The position numbers and the translations under genes are program-made. A DNA stretch of 64,000 nucleotides from Rhizaria sp. SCN 62-66 (Eukaryota > Rhizaria, unplaced): positions 1 to 64,000 of the forward strand of contig MEDY01000059.1 in NCBI GenBank assembly GCA_001724265.1. Reading direction: 5' to 3'. The notes beneath the pieces were generated by a model. That model was not told the DNA's origin. It ran no database searches and saw only the letters and a program-made list of their open reading frames with translations. This document shows, one piece after another, positions 32,801 to 45,035 of the stretch (the stretch's first letter is position 1; each line of letters opens with the position of its first letter).

Positions 32801-35800
32801 CGCGCCTCGCCGTCGCGCGCGCGCTGCTGGCCCGCCTCGTCTCGGACCACTACGCCGACGTCGTCACCGGTGTCGCCGCCGAGAGCGGCATCGGCGCTTA
32901 TGTCGACACTGCAGTTGCTGAGAGCAAGGGCGCGCAGGGCTACGGCGCTGTCGCGATCTCCGTGCCTGGTTACACGGCTGCTGCGACCGCCCCCATCGTT
33001 GCGCGGCCGTCGCGGCTGTCGCAGATGCTGCGGCTCCCGCTGCTCCGCCGTCTCTTCACACCGCGCTCGCTGACGTCGACCTCGGCCGCCTCTGCCGCGG
33101 CCGCGATCACGCTCGCCGTCGTCGCTGCCTTTGCTGCTGGCTGCATGCACTTGATTTGCCTTTACGCGCGCTACCCGTCCCACGCTAGTTCTTCCGCGGC
33201 GACCACCCACACCGTGCTTGCCTCCTCTGATGATGACGACGCTACCCAGGCTCAGTTTGCGTCTTTTGCCTCCACCTTCGCGCCCGCCAACGGCAACGGG
33301 AGCGCCGACAGCAGCAAGAGCGGCAAGGCGAGTTTGGGCGACCTCGTCGTCGACGTGGGGCTGCTCACCGTGCACCTGGCGTCGGCGCAGCTGCTGTGGC
33401 CAGTGCTCGCCGCTGTGGCCGTGCTCGCCGCGCTCGTCCCCGCACTCGCCGCCGTCGCGCTCGCGCGCGGGCTCGGCCGCAGCGGCGCGCGCAACGACGG
33501 CTGCGGCGAAGAGGACCACCACGACGGCGCGTACAAGCCGCGCGCGCGCGTGCTGAGCAGCCACCGCCGCGAGGCCGAGCCCGCCGCCGACGAGGACCAC
33601 TACCGCAACAGCTACCAGTCCCCAAGCATGAGCACCGGCGAGCCCGTGTGTGTCGTGGGCGCTGCGAAGCCGCTCGCGTTGTCTGTGCTGCCCAAGGCGG
33701 CTGCGCCGGCGGACGCGCGCCCGGGCTTCGCGCCGCTGGCGCCGGTGCGCGCCTTTTGGCGCGCGCTGTCACAGCCGCCACTGCTGGGCGGCACGCACCC
33801 GCGCTCCGGCGCGTTCATGTTCTCGCTCGCTGACCTCGCCGCGCTCGCGCAGAGCGACGGCGTCGCCGCCGAGGCCGCGCCCGCGATCGCCGCCGCGGCC
33901 AGCAGTAACGTCATCGCGCGCGCGGGCACCGTGTTCACGGTGCCGCCGCCGTCGCCGGCCGTGCTCGAGGCCACTGTGTCCGCGACGGGTGGCCTGGCTT
34001 CTGTGTACCACGCGGCCTACATTCCGCACACTGTGCACAGCACCACTGTCGCCGTTGCAGCCGCTGCGGCTTCCTTGGGCACGGATGCCGCTCATGATGC
34101 GAGCGTATCCGTCGACGCCGACGTGCACAGCTCCAGCCTGAGTCTTACCGCGAGTCTGAGCAGCTGGGTGCTGAGCCCCACGGTCCCGGTCTCGCAGCCC
34201 GCGTCGTCGGCGGCCTCCACGGTCTCCGCCGCGCCCGCAGTGCCCGCGGTCACTGCCCGCGCGCTTGCCACTGTCGGTGCGGAGCTCTTGCCCTGGGCTG
34301 CGCTTCCCGGCGTCACTGTCGTCGCTGCAACTAGCTCGGCTGACGCAAGCACTGTCGTCGGTGGTTTGGCCGGACTGCCGCTGTCCGCGGCCGCTGTTGA
34401 GTGGCTGTGGTCGCGCTTGCCGCCCGCCTCCGCCGCCGCCGCCGCGGCCTCGGGCAGCTCGCGCGGCGGGGCATCGATGCTCGCGTTGGGCGCGCCGGGC
34501 AGCAGCAGCGCGGCGGCGCGCACTCGCACCGCCGCCAACGTTGCTGCGGCTACGGCCGCGCTGACTCGCGCCCCGACCGCCGCCGTGGCCGCCGCGACCC
34601 TGCTCGCCCCGGTGTCCGCCTCGGTGTCTGTGCCGGCGGTCGCCTCGTCTCTTGCGGGCGAGGCCGCCGCGTCGCGCGACGAGGACGCGGCCGACGCTGA
34701 CGCGATCACGGTCTCGGCGCGCGACGTCGCCTACGCGCGACTCCGCGGCGCCGACTGCGTGGGCGAGGCCGCAGCCGCAGTGGCGAGCTCGCGCCCGCTC
34801 TGGCTCGTCGGCGCCGGTGTCGGCGCGCTGTGGTTCGCTGCGCGCCAGCTCGGTGACGCTGCGCGCGCCGCCGCGGCCGCTGCAGCGTCGGCCACGAGCT
34901 CCGTCGTTGCGACACCTGTTGCCGTCAATAACAACGATGATGACGATGATGGCAATGATTGTGGCAATGGTGGTAAAGGTAGGGGCAACAAGAAGCACGG
35001 GTTTGACGGTGGGGACATGAGCAGCAGCGGTGACAACGACGAGTCTGACAACGACGATGACGCCAACGACGACGGCCGTGGTTCTGACCCCAACACCAGT
35101 AGACAGGCATCCTCGCGCATGCAGTCCTTGCGGGCCGCCGACACGGGTGCTCCGTTTGGCAGTGCTGAGAGCAACAAAGCTGCTGACGCGTCCGCCACGC
35201 TCACAGCGCTTATTGCCGACTCCGCCGTTTCCGGCGCGAGCACTGGCGCTGCTGCTGGACGTAGCTAGGCTGATGAGGACGAAGATGTGCCGAGTGACCT
35301 CGACTTATCGACGCACTTGCCTAACCCGAGCTTTGAGAACGCGAGCGGCGCCACTGCCGGCGCTGCCGCTGCCTCTGTTCAGATTCCAACGGCACATGAT
35401 GTCATCTCTTCCTTTACTTCCGCTGACTCGAACAATTAGTCTGCGCCCGCTGCGGTCTCTTCCATCGCTTCGATCGCGCTCCCGTAGCCGTCGGCTGCGC
35501 TTAAAACATCTGACGCTGTTCCTACAGCAAACAAGAACAACATTGGTACCGATGCCGCGTCCTCTTTCGAGCACGGTAACTCACTCGCTGTCTCTATCGG
35601 TGTCCGCGACTGCGCTGGCGACAGTGCTCGCGACAGCGCTCTTGGCAGCGGCACCAACACAGGCAACGGCGACGACGAGGAACAAGGTGACCGCTTCATG
35701 CCATCACCCTCGCACCTGCAATCGCATTCACATGCGTACTCGCGCGCGCACTCGCACGCCTACTCCCCGTCGGCGTCGCCGCGCTTCTCGCAATCACGCT

Positions 35801-37440
35801 CGTCGTCACACGCGCCGTCGCCGCGCATGTCGCCTTCGGGCGTGCGCCGCTCGGTGACCTCCATCGTCTACCAGCCTCCGCCCGCCGCGCTTGCGCTCGC
35901 CCCCTCTGCGTACGTCGCTCCTCCAAGTGCGAACCCCGCCTCGCGGACTGCGAGCGACGGGCAGCATCTGCAGCAGCAGCAACAGCCGACGTCGTCACGC
36001 TCATCTCAGACGCGGTCACAGTCGCCGACGAACTCGCAGAGCGATGACGGCGCTTCCCCTTCTCCCCTCACGACCCCGCGCCAGATGACTGCCAGCGGCG
36101 CTGTAGCGGGCGGCAGCGGGTCGCGCGCGGCGAGGCCGTTCCTGACGCCCGGACTGGCCCCGCGCACTGTGTCGGCCGCCTCGGCCGCGCGCGCGCACAC
36201 GCAACAACAGTCACAGTCTCGCTCGCCCTCGTCCTCCCCGCAGCAAGGCCACACGCACATAAACAACGCACGCGGTTCTGAAGTTCCTTCGCTGCTTGAG
36301 AATAACGACGACGTTAACCTGGCGTCCGAGCAAGAGCTCGAGCGTCCGCGCGGCCAGTCTGCGGTGTACGGCGCGGAGGGCCTCGACCAGCACTACAGCA
36401 GTAGAAGCGGCAGCGTTGTCGTCGGCGGCGGTGCGAATGGTAGAGTCGGACTGAACCATGGCCAGACTGGCTCGTACTCGTTGCAGCAGCTGCACCGCCG
36501 CCTGGTCACCGGCACTTCGTCCGCCTCGCGCTCGCCGCAGCCGCCGGCCAACTACGCGCGCGCCTTCACGCCCACCTCGGCCGACGCCGCCGCTGCGGCT
36601 GCAATCGCGGCAGCTCGCATTGTGCCTGCCGGCGCGGCCCCGCTGTCTGCGGCCGAGCTCATGGGCCTCGGCGCGGGCGCGACTGCGGGCACTGCGACGA
36701 TCGGCGCGGGCGGCCTTCCCCTGTATAACCGCTCTCACCGCGGGTCTGTGTCGGCCGTTACGAACCCTGCGCTGACTGCGCGGCTTGACTTCGATAACGA
36801 GTTCCCTGATGACGACGCCAACGACGCAGAGGTTGCCGCTGCTGTCGCCGCCGCGGTCGCCTCGGCGCGCGCCGCGGCCGCTGCTGCGCGCGCCGCTGGC
36901 GGTGAGAGCGACAGCCCGAGTCCGAGTCACAATTCGAGCAGCCACCGCGATGGTGACGGCGAGCGCAGCCAGTACAGCCCCAGCCGCAACAACGCCGCCA
37001 CTGGCGACGCAGGTTCAGAGGACCCTAATGCCGTGGTTACCGCGGGCGCGGGGCCGCGCGGCAGCATCTCCGGCCGCAGCCGCGCAGGCCGCAGCGTCGA
37101 CAGCCGCGCCGAGGCGGACGCCATGATGGCCGCGCGCCTGGGTCGGCTCTCACCCTCGGGCTCCGCCGCGGGCAGCGCGTGGAGCCTCTCGCTGAGCGAG
37201 GCGGAGGACCACCGCGTCTACGCAGCGAAGCAGCTTTTGCGCGCTGGCATTCAAGTTGCTAACACGCCCCTGCGCCCTCCCGGAGCGACTGGAGCTGGAG
37301 GTGAATCAACGGTGACGAGTCCGTCGACGGCAGCCGGGTACATCATGGCCATGGAAGATATTGCGCGTAAGCATGTGGGGTTCTCTCCTATCAAGCACGA
37401 AAAGCATCCTGAACAAGGACAGGAGTCACATCCTCAGTAA
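26836..37440 (+). CDS. Giant multi-pass membrane protein, read through three in-frame TAG codons
   Basis: From ATG 26836 a single frame runs to TAA 37438, 3,534 residues if UAG is read as an amino acid. Internal TAGs are at 35266, 35437 and 35485 (codons 2811, 2868 and 2884); there is no internal TAA or TGA. About twelve hydrophobic helices are visible, for example near residues 100-125, 145-170, 575-600, 775-805, 1205-1225, 1345-1365, 1525-1565, 1790-1810, 1960-1985, 2085-2110 and 2175-2210. They are separated by long loops rich in Ser, Ala, Gly and His (HGHGHG runs near 460 and 935). The last about 1,300 residues are hydrophilic and largely disordered, with Ser/Arg/Gln-rich stretches. No family is recognised. 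Under the standard code this would be split into ORFs ending at 35268 and restarting near 35698. Confidence 0.7.
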
Positions 37441-37890
37441 GACTGATACTGTCATCACTGAGGTCTCTGTTCAAGTTGCAAATGCCTACAAGAGATGTTT
37501 AACAAGCTATTTAGTTTCTGAGTTTTAGTCTTAAGTCTTCAAGTTGTTTTGTACTTCGACTTGAAACACACACAATACAATTCTGATTTTCATTCTGCAG
37601 CTTCGACTGTGAGTCATGAAAGGTGTCACTTAAGAGACTGTGAGCACAGATAATCAGAGGTGGCCGTTGATGTGGGTCAGATTTCGAAGCCAGACTCTTT
37701 AAGTCTGTATCACTTTACCCCTAAAGGAAAACAGTCTGCATGTATTATTTACAGATATAACTTAAATATGAAAACGTGAAAATTTAATATTAAGCCTTAA
37801 ATCGAACATGTATCTCACCAAACCTATCTTGATGTTCGTGACCCTCGTGCTCGTACGCAGGAAGAGAGTCCTGACTCTTTCTTCCTAACG
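37441..37890. other. Intergenic, no gene seen
   Basis: 450 bp of AT-rich DNA between two genes on the same strand. It must contain the 3' end of the giant gene and the peroxidase promoter; no specific motif stands out. Confidence 0.5.
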
Positions 37891-40800
37891 ATGTCACGCG
37901 TCGTTCACTCTTCCTTCTTCCGGCCGTTTTTAACAACGGCCGCAGCTTTTTTCCTTTCTGTGTGTTACTTTAACGTGCCCGGCGTGCACGCGCAGAACAT
38001 TCGTGCGGGTTCCGACCCCGTTCCTGTGTTGCTTGCCTCGGCTACGGGGCTGCGTCAGTGTTACAGCTTCGACGGTACGGGGAACAACTTCGAGACCCCG
38101 TCCTGGGGCTCAGTTGGCGAGGAGCTTGTGCGTCCTGAGGGCAACAACTACGAGAGTAACTCATGGCACTTCATGGCGAACGGGCCCAACCCTCGTACAG
38201 TCTCCAACGTCATGTCTCACGAGACCTGTACCGATGGCGACCGTACTGCTGAGACATGCATCAACGACTGGTAAGTCAACTTAAAACAAGTCAACCCGCA
38301 TGCTGTGGTCATTTAATTGTCTTCTTTAAGTTGTGTATGTCGTAGCACGTCATCAAATTGCTAAATCTGTTGTCGTTTCTTCGCACTTCTCTCTGTTTGT
38401 TTCCGCCCCTAGGTTCTGGCTGTGGGGCCAGATGATCGACCACGACATGACACACGTGCCGCTCTTCCCCAAGGGCGTGGACAACACGACCATCAACGTC
38501 CCTGTTCCGTCGACCGACCCGTTCCTTGCCGGCCGCTCGCTGCCAATGCGCCGCTCGGCCGTGACGGAGAACAGCGAGCAGATCAACCTCGCGACGGCCT
38601 ACCTCGACGCGAGTCAAATCTACGGCACCTCCGCGGCCTCGGCGCGGCGCGTGCGCTCGCTGTCGGGCGGGCGACTGCTTGTAACGCAGGACGGCTTTAT
38701 GCCGGTTATCCCCGCGCGGCTGCGCATGGACCACGGTGCGACGCCGACGTTCGACGAGCTGGGCCACCCCGCCTTCCGCGACCAGTTCCTCTGCGCCGAC
38801 ATGCGCTGCAACCAGCACGCGCCCATGGCCGCGCTGCAGGTCATGTTTGTGCGCGAACACAACCGCATTGCGTCCGCGCTTGCTGCGGCACGGCACCCGG
38901 CGTACCAGACCGATGAGGCCATCTACCAGACTGCGCGCGCAATGGTGATCGCGATGATGCAGAGCATCACGTACCGCGAGTTCCTCCCGCTGCTTATGGG
39001 CCGCTTTGGCGTTGCGCCCTACTCGGGCTACAAGAGCAACGTCCCTGCAGGTGTGTCCAACGCCTTTACCACGGCCGGCTTCCGCACCTCACACTCGATG
39101 GTGCGCTGCGAATTCCGCGAGACCACCACGACGGGGCAGACGCTGCGCGCGGTCAACTTCGCCACCTCCTTTTTCGACTCGACCTGGATTCGCGGCCCGC
39201 CTGCGCAGCCCAACCGTGCAAACCGCGAGGCAAACGCCTACCAGTCGATCATGCACGCGCTGGCCGTGAATCCCAGTGCGCGCATGGACCACCGCGTGGC
39301 GCCCTCGCTGCGCTCTGTGCTCTTCGCGCCGTCGACCACGGCCGCGGGCGAGGCTTTCCCTGCCATGGCCTTTGACGTCATTGCCAGCGACATCCAGCGC
39401 GGGCGCGACCATGGGCTGCTCGACTACCGCCGCATGCGCCGCGCACAGGGCTGGCGCGACGTGGGCTCGGTGATGGACATCACGGCTGACCGCAGCAAGC
39501 AGCAGATCCTCGCCTCGCTCTACCCCGACATCAACGGCATCGACCTCTTCGCCGGCATGATGCTTGAGGATCCGCTCGACGGCGCGCTTACGGGCCCTGT
39601 TACAACTTCTGTTGTTAGGGATCAGTTTGAGCGTGCTCGTGACGGTGACAGGTACGTCTACGCATTAGCAAACTATACTGCACATAGCCGCTATATTAAG
39701 ATTCCTTACGTTTTTTCATATCGACTTTATGCTAACCATACTCATTATCCTATCATTATCTTATTTGTTTTCGCTGTGATAACCGTGTATTTGCTCAGGT
39801 GCTGGTTCGAGAACCAGTTCCAGGGCCAGCTGCTGACTGTGCTGCGCGGCGTGCGCCTGCGCGACCTCGTGGACCGCAACTTCGCCAACCCGCCCCCGGT
39901 TACCACGCAGAACGCCGACGGCGTGGCCGCCGCGGCGACCAGCGAAGGCTTCTCGCTGCTGTCGCGCCGCCGCGACGGCCACGCCGCGCGCACTATGGCG
40001 ACCGAGACCGCCGCCGCCGCTGCAGCCGAGGGAGCGCTCGCCACGCCCCCTGTCGTCATCGATAACAGCGATGTCGGCATGCCTCCTGCGGACGGCGAGT
40101 CAATGTTTGGCCGCGGCCGCCCCAGCCGCGACGGCTCTGGTGGCCCCGGTGGCCGCGGCGACCGCGACGGGCATGATGGCCGTGACGGCCGTGGGCCCAG
40201 TGGTCGCGGTGGTCGCGGCGACCGCGGCGACCGCGGCGGTGACGACGGCCGTAGCAGTCGTGACGGCGGCAGCGAGGACGACAAGAACCGTCAGCGCGAC
40301 CCCAACCGCCCCCGTCCGAGAGACGGCGGCGACTCGCAGCACGGCGACTCGCAGCACGGCGGCGAGCACCAGCACGACGGTCACCACCAGCACGGCGACC
40401 GCCCTCACGGCGACGACGGCAGCCACGCGCACGGCCCGCGCGGCGACGACAGCGGCGGCGACGGCGACCGCCGTCCGCCTCGTGGCGACGGCAGCGGTGG
40501 CAGCGACGGTGACCGTCGGCCCCCGCGCGGGGACGGCAACAACGGCGACCGCCCCCGCGGGCCCCCCAGAGGCGAGCGCAGCCAGGGCCCCCAGGACGGC
40601 AGCGGTGAGCAGCACAGCGGCCCCAGAGATGGCAGTGACGGCGAGCACCGTGGCCCTCCCCGCGGCAACGGCGACAGCAACAGCGACAGCGACCGCGGCC
40701 GCGGCCGTGGCCGTGAGCGTGGCGCGCCCGACGTGGACCTGCGCAGCTGGGAGGAGCGCGAGCACGCGGGCCTTACAGGCAACGGCGTGCCGGGCCACCG

Positions 40801-41559
40801 CCCGCGCGGCGGGCCCATGCCGCCCGACACGCGCCCCGCCACTGCCGTCGACGACGTCATCGGCTACCGGTACGCTCAGCGCTCGTGCTGTGACACTTCT
40901 GTTTTATCATGTATTGCGACTAGAAGACTTACTCAAGCGAACTTGTTTTCATTTCTATTTACAAGATAGTATTATTCACAATTTATTGTTCACTATTGTT
41001 TCTATTCGCTCCACGCAGCTGCGACGGCTCGAACGACTGCGAGCCGGTTACCTTCGACGATCCTCTGGACCCCGAGATCATCGCGATCGCTCGCGAGATC
41101 CGCGACTCGCGCCGCGCCGCCTCGGCCGCGTCCACCGTTACCTCGTTCACACCGCAGGGCGCGCCCGTGTTCCAGCAGACGCAGCTGCAGCAGACGCTGG
41201 ACCTGTCGAAGCAGCAGCAGCAGCGGCAGGTGTTCGGCGTGCACGGCGCGGGGACGCAGGCGCATCCCGTCTTTGGGACGCTGCGCGCCGAGGCCGGGCA
41301 CGCAACGTTCCACTCTGCGCACCCGCACGCGCACTCGCCCGCGCTCTTCGGTGGCCTCCCGCACCCGCGCTTCTTCGCCACGCTGCAGAACAACAACGCC
41401 TTCAACAACGGCGTCAACAACAACAACGCCAACGTCCCCATCGCCAACCTGCAGCCCGCGCCGGGGATCATGCAGAATGTCAACCGCGGCGCGCTGCCCA
41501 ATGTGCCCGCCGCCGTGCTTGTTGAGAACATTTTCCTCACGCCCCAGTGCCGCCGCTAA
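37891..41559 (+). CDS. Secreted animal-type haem peroxidase, four exons
   Basis: Exons 37891-38270, 38413-39651, 39799-40869 and 41019-41559 join in frame to 1,076 aa, stop TAA. A signal peptide is followed by the peroxidase domain of the myeloperoxidase/peroxidasin superfamily. Visible motifs are WGQMIDHDMTH with the distal His about 137, FVREHNRIA, FRTSHSMV with the proximal His about 354, DIQRGRDHGLLDYR, and the terminal GPVTTSVVRDQFERARDGDR that continues across intron 2 into WFEN. The haem ligands are therefore present and activity (halide or phenol oxidation with H2O2) is expected. After residue about 610 comes a 220-residue Gly/Asp/Arg/His-rich region, then a Cys pair (CDGSNDC) and an Asn/Gln-rich end. 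Introns are 142, 147 and 149 nt. Confidence 0.93.
40120..40725 (+). repeat. Low-complexity Gly/Asp/Arg/His coding region
   Basis: Within peroxidase exon 3, short units such as GGCGACCGC and CAGCACGGC recur and encode runs like RGGRGDRGDRGG and QHGDSQHGG. The region is outside the catalytic domain and probably disordered. Confidence 0.7.
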
Positions 41560-42058
41560 GCCGCGCCGCTCCATGTCAGTCGTTCTCTCACCAGTGTTGT
41601 CATCGCTCAATCACTTCGCTTTGCTATGTTCTAGCTGAGTCATCTCAGTTGCTTTGCGTGAAATGCGTTTAATGCTAAGCTTATGATTTAATGGGTGTTG
41701 GAAGAAGACCTTTGTGTTTTAGGTATTTGTTTTATCGTACTAGTGTCTGAAATAGACAATGTTACATGTCTGTTTCTGTGTGTATTCGTTGTAACGGCAG
41801 ATGCGTATTGCCGTTCTTGCGAGGTTGCATGTTTCTGCGCGGCTGCGCGTTGTAACTTGTTGGACTGGCCGGCGGTGATCGCCGTCGTCACTGCGCTACG
41901 CATAGTTGGGCATGACACAACATTATTTTGTATTGGCTCACTCTTCAATCAAGAAATACACTATTCAAATTAGAAAATAACAAGATTGACTTGATGTGCT
42001 CAAAGTTTCAGAAACGATTTAACGAGACCAAGTAATGTGAGTACGATCATGAACCGCC
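41560..42058. other. Intergenic between convergent genes, no gene seen
   Basis: 499 bp, AT-rich, flanked by the 3' ends of the peroxidase and of the unknown minus-strand gene. A 92-codon frame at 41695-41973 lacks coding bias and was not accepted. Confidence 0.5.
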
Positions 42059-45035
42059 TCAGATATTCTTGAACCGTTCCGCGCGTGCCGCCGCGGCCTC
42101 CGCGGCCCTGGCCCGCTCCGCGCGGCGGTCACGGTCGACCCTGCGCAGCGCCAGCAGCTGCTTCTCGGCCGCCGCCGCGTCAGCACGCTCCAGCGCGAGA
42201 GCTGCAGCGGCCGCGGCGGCCGCGGCGTCGGCCTCGCCCGCTGCGCGCGCCCGCGCCTGCGCGCGCGCGAGCCCTGCCGCGGTGACGAGCGCGTGCGGGC
42301 CCAGCAGCGCGTGGCCCGCGACCGGCAGCGCGGAGCCGCGGAAGCCCGTCGCCCAGCCGTTCTCTGCGTCGCCGGTCTCTGCAGCGTGGCCGCCGTTGCT
42401 GCCGATGCCGCCGTTGTCGGCCGCGGCGGCCAGGAGCAGCTTGAGCCTGTTCGCGGGGACAGCGTCCTGCAGCGCGGGGGCGGCGGCGCTGAATCGCGCG
42501 GCGGCGGCGAGCGCGGCGGCAGCGTCTGCGGCGGCCGCGGCGGCCAGGTCGTCGGCCAGCGGGACCAGGAGCAGCCGGCGGAGGTGCGCGGTGACGTCCG
42601 CGACGAGCGCGACGAGCGGCGGCGTAATGGCGCCCACCGCGGGGGCGAGCATGCACAGCGCACTGCTCTCGGGGCCGGTCACGCCGCCCGCGCCCACGAT
42701 GTCGGCGGCGGTGAGCGAGGGAAGCAGCAGCAGCGTGACGGCCTCGGCCGCGACTGATAGCACACCCACCAGCAGCGCTACGACGTCGATTCCGGCCCCC
42801 GCGCCGGCGCTCGCGCTCACACTGCTGCTGCCGCTGCCGCGAGCACTGTTTGCCGCGGCGAGCGCGGAGGCGTAGAGCCGGCCCGTGGCGGGGTCCGCCT
42901 GCGCGGGCGCGAGCGGGCGCGGCAGCGGCAGCGCAGCGGCGGCCGAGGACACGTCGAGGAACGCTCCGTGGCCGTGCGCGGGCGCCTTGAGCCAGGCCAG
43001 CGCTGACGCGCGCAGCGACGGGGCCTTGACGGGCGCGATGTCGCTGCCCGCGGCCGCGGCGCCGGGCCGCGCGGGCGACGTCGGCGGGGACATCGACAGG
43101 GTCGTTGCGGCGCTCATTGCGGGGGACGCGGAGGGGCCCAGCGACGGGGACGACGCGGGGGACTGCTGCAGCGCGATGCTGTTGCTGTTGTTGTTGCCGG
43201 GGGCGCTGGGGCCGGCGGGCGCGACGGGGGACGCGAAGCCCGCGTCCGCAGCAGTGGCGGACTCGTCGAAGCTGCCCCGCGCGTCCGCGTCGCTCGCGCG
43301 CCCGACGCGAGCGCCAGTGGCAAGCGAGAGCGCCGACGCTGTCGCCGCCGCCGCACTGGTCGCCGGCGAGGCGAGCGCGAGCGGGGCCCTGTGCGCGAAC
43401 TGGGGCGCGGCGGGCAGGTCCTGCTGCTCGAGCGGGCGCAGCGGCGGCGCCGTCGTCACGGGCGGCGGCGGCGCGAGCAGCGGCGGCAGCAGCGCGGGCG
43501 CGTAGGCCGCCAGGAAAGCGAGCGCAGGCGAGGACGCAACGGCTGCGTGCGTGGCCAGCAGCTCAGTCTCCGTATCGAAGCCGTCGAACTCGCCCTCACC
43601 CTCGTCCCCAGCGTCAGCGCCAGCACCGTTGGCGCCAGCGCCAGCGGCCGCAGACTCAGGGCCCGCGCTGCCAGTGCCGCTCTTGCCGCCGCCGCTCTTG
43701 CTCGCCGCGGAGGTGGCGGCGACGCGGTACGCGTCCGCGGGGGTGCTGAAGCGGTATGCGTGAGGCACCGCCGACACCGGCAGCCACACCGTGCCCTCCC
43801 GCACCACCACGCCCACGTCGCCGCCGCCGGCACCGCCGCCGGCGCTACTGCCGACGCTGACGGCGCGGGCCTCGGCGGCGGCGAGCGGGAGCGCCTGCGG
43901 GACGACGCCGGGCGCAGGCGGCGTGAAAGCCGCGGGCGGGGCCGTGAATAGCGCTGACGACGCCGCGGGCGCGGTCCCGGGGCCGTAGTCCGCGCCCAGC
44001 ACCGCGCTCGCCGCGCGCGCTGTCGCAGTCGCACTGGCTTTGGCGCTGGTGCTGGTGTTGTGGTGGCCTTGCTTCTGCTCGTGCTCGAGCTCGAGCTCGA
44101 GCTCGGCCGCGCGGCGGGGCGTGAGCGCGGTGACGCTGGGGCGCGCAAGCGCGTGGTGATAGTGCTGGTGATTCGCGTGCGCGTGCGCGGTGGCGGCCGC
44201 GGCGGGCGCGGTGAGATGTTTGGCGTGCGCGGCGTTGAAGTGCCTGTCGACGTGCGCGGATACCTCCGCGAGCGCGACCAGCAACGACGCCGCCGCGCGG
44301 ACGCGCACGCCACCCGTGGGCGCGACGCTCACGCTCGCCACGGCCACAGCGCCGCCGGAGCCGGGCGCGGCGAGGGGCGGCCAGGGCGCGGGCGCGCGCG
44401 GGGGCAGCGCGGGCGCCAGCGCCGGTGCGAGCGCGGGCGCGGGGGGCCCGAAGAGCGCCAGCGCGGCGTCCTCGGGCGCGGCCCCCGCGGCGTAGAGCGC
44501 GGGGGACGGCGCCGCCGCGGTTGTCGTGATAAGTAAGGCGCGCGAGGAGGAGTCCGCGGTGGCGGCGCCGTCCGCGGAGGCGAAGGAGGGCGCGAGCGGA
44601 AGAGGGGAGCCGAGCAGCGCGCCGGCGTCGGACGACGCGGACGCGGGGGCCGTCGAGGTCAACACGTTGCTGAGCGTCATGCCCAGCAGGAGCACGCTCG
44701 CGAGCCGTGTCGCGGTGTGCGCAGAGTTCTTGTGCTAAGGCGGCGAGATGCAGGGAAAGCATAAGCGATGACGTGTAAGAGAACGAAAGTTGACGGCGAG
44801 GTGGAGGAAGGAAGGAGGGCGGTAGAGAATCAAGATTTCCATGAAAACAAGTGAAAGCAGGCGACTAACATACCTGGGAGTACCAAGAAGTGATGGCGGC
44901 GGGCGAGAGACGCGTTGTGTTGCACCAGAGCGCGCGGCCCTGCAAGACGTCACTGAGATAGATCATCTGTTGTTGCAAGGTCATGGCGACTGCCACCACG
45001 GATTGGCCATGGTTAACTGGCGTGTTTGCACTCAT
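42059..45035 (-). CDS. Unknown Ala-rich protein with hydrophobic segments, two exons
   Basis: Exon 1 is 45035-44874 (54 codons) and exon 2 is 44734-42059. The 139-nt intron (GTATGT...CTTAG) joins in phase 0. The product is 945 aa, stop TGA. ATG 45035 was chosen for its ACCATGA context; an in-frame ATG nine codons upstream (45062) is possible. Exon 1 is GC-neutral and encodes a compact helix-rich segment (MIYLSDVLQGRALW). Exon 2 opens with a hydrophobic stretch (RLASVLLLGMTL) and has another near residues 690-715 (VALLVGVLSVAAEAVTLLLL). A His-rich patch lies near 220-235, and the C-terminal 90 residues are a charged Ala/Arg/Glu helix, probably coiled coil. I do not recognise the family; a membrane location is inferred from the two hydrophobic segments only. 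Confidence 0.7.

Noticed and set aside
35269-35697. Treating 35698-37440 as an independent gene
   Set aside because: The preceding 430 bases are open in the same frame except for TAG, have no promoter-like AT-rich gap, and translate in the same style.
41695-41973. 92-codon plus-strand ORF between convergent genes
   Set aside because: A/T-ending codons and no homology-like motif; it sits in expected 3'-flank sequence.
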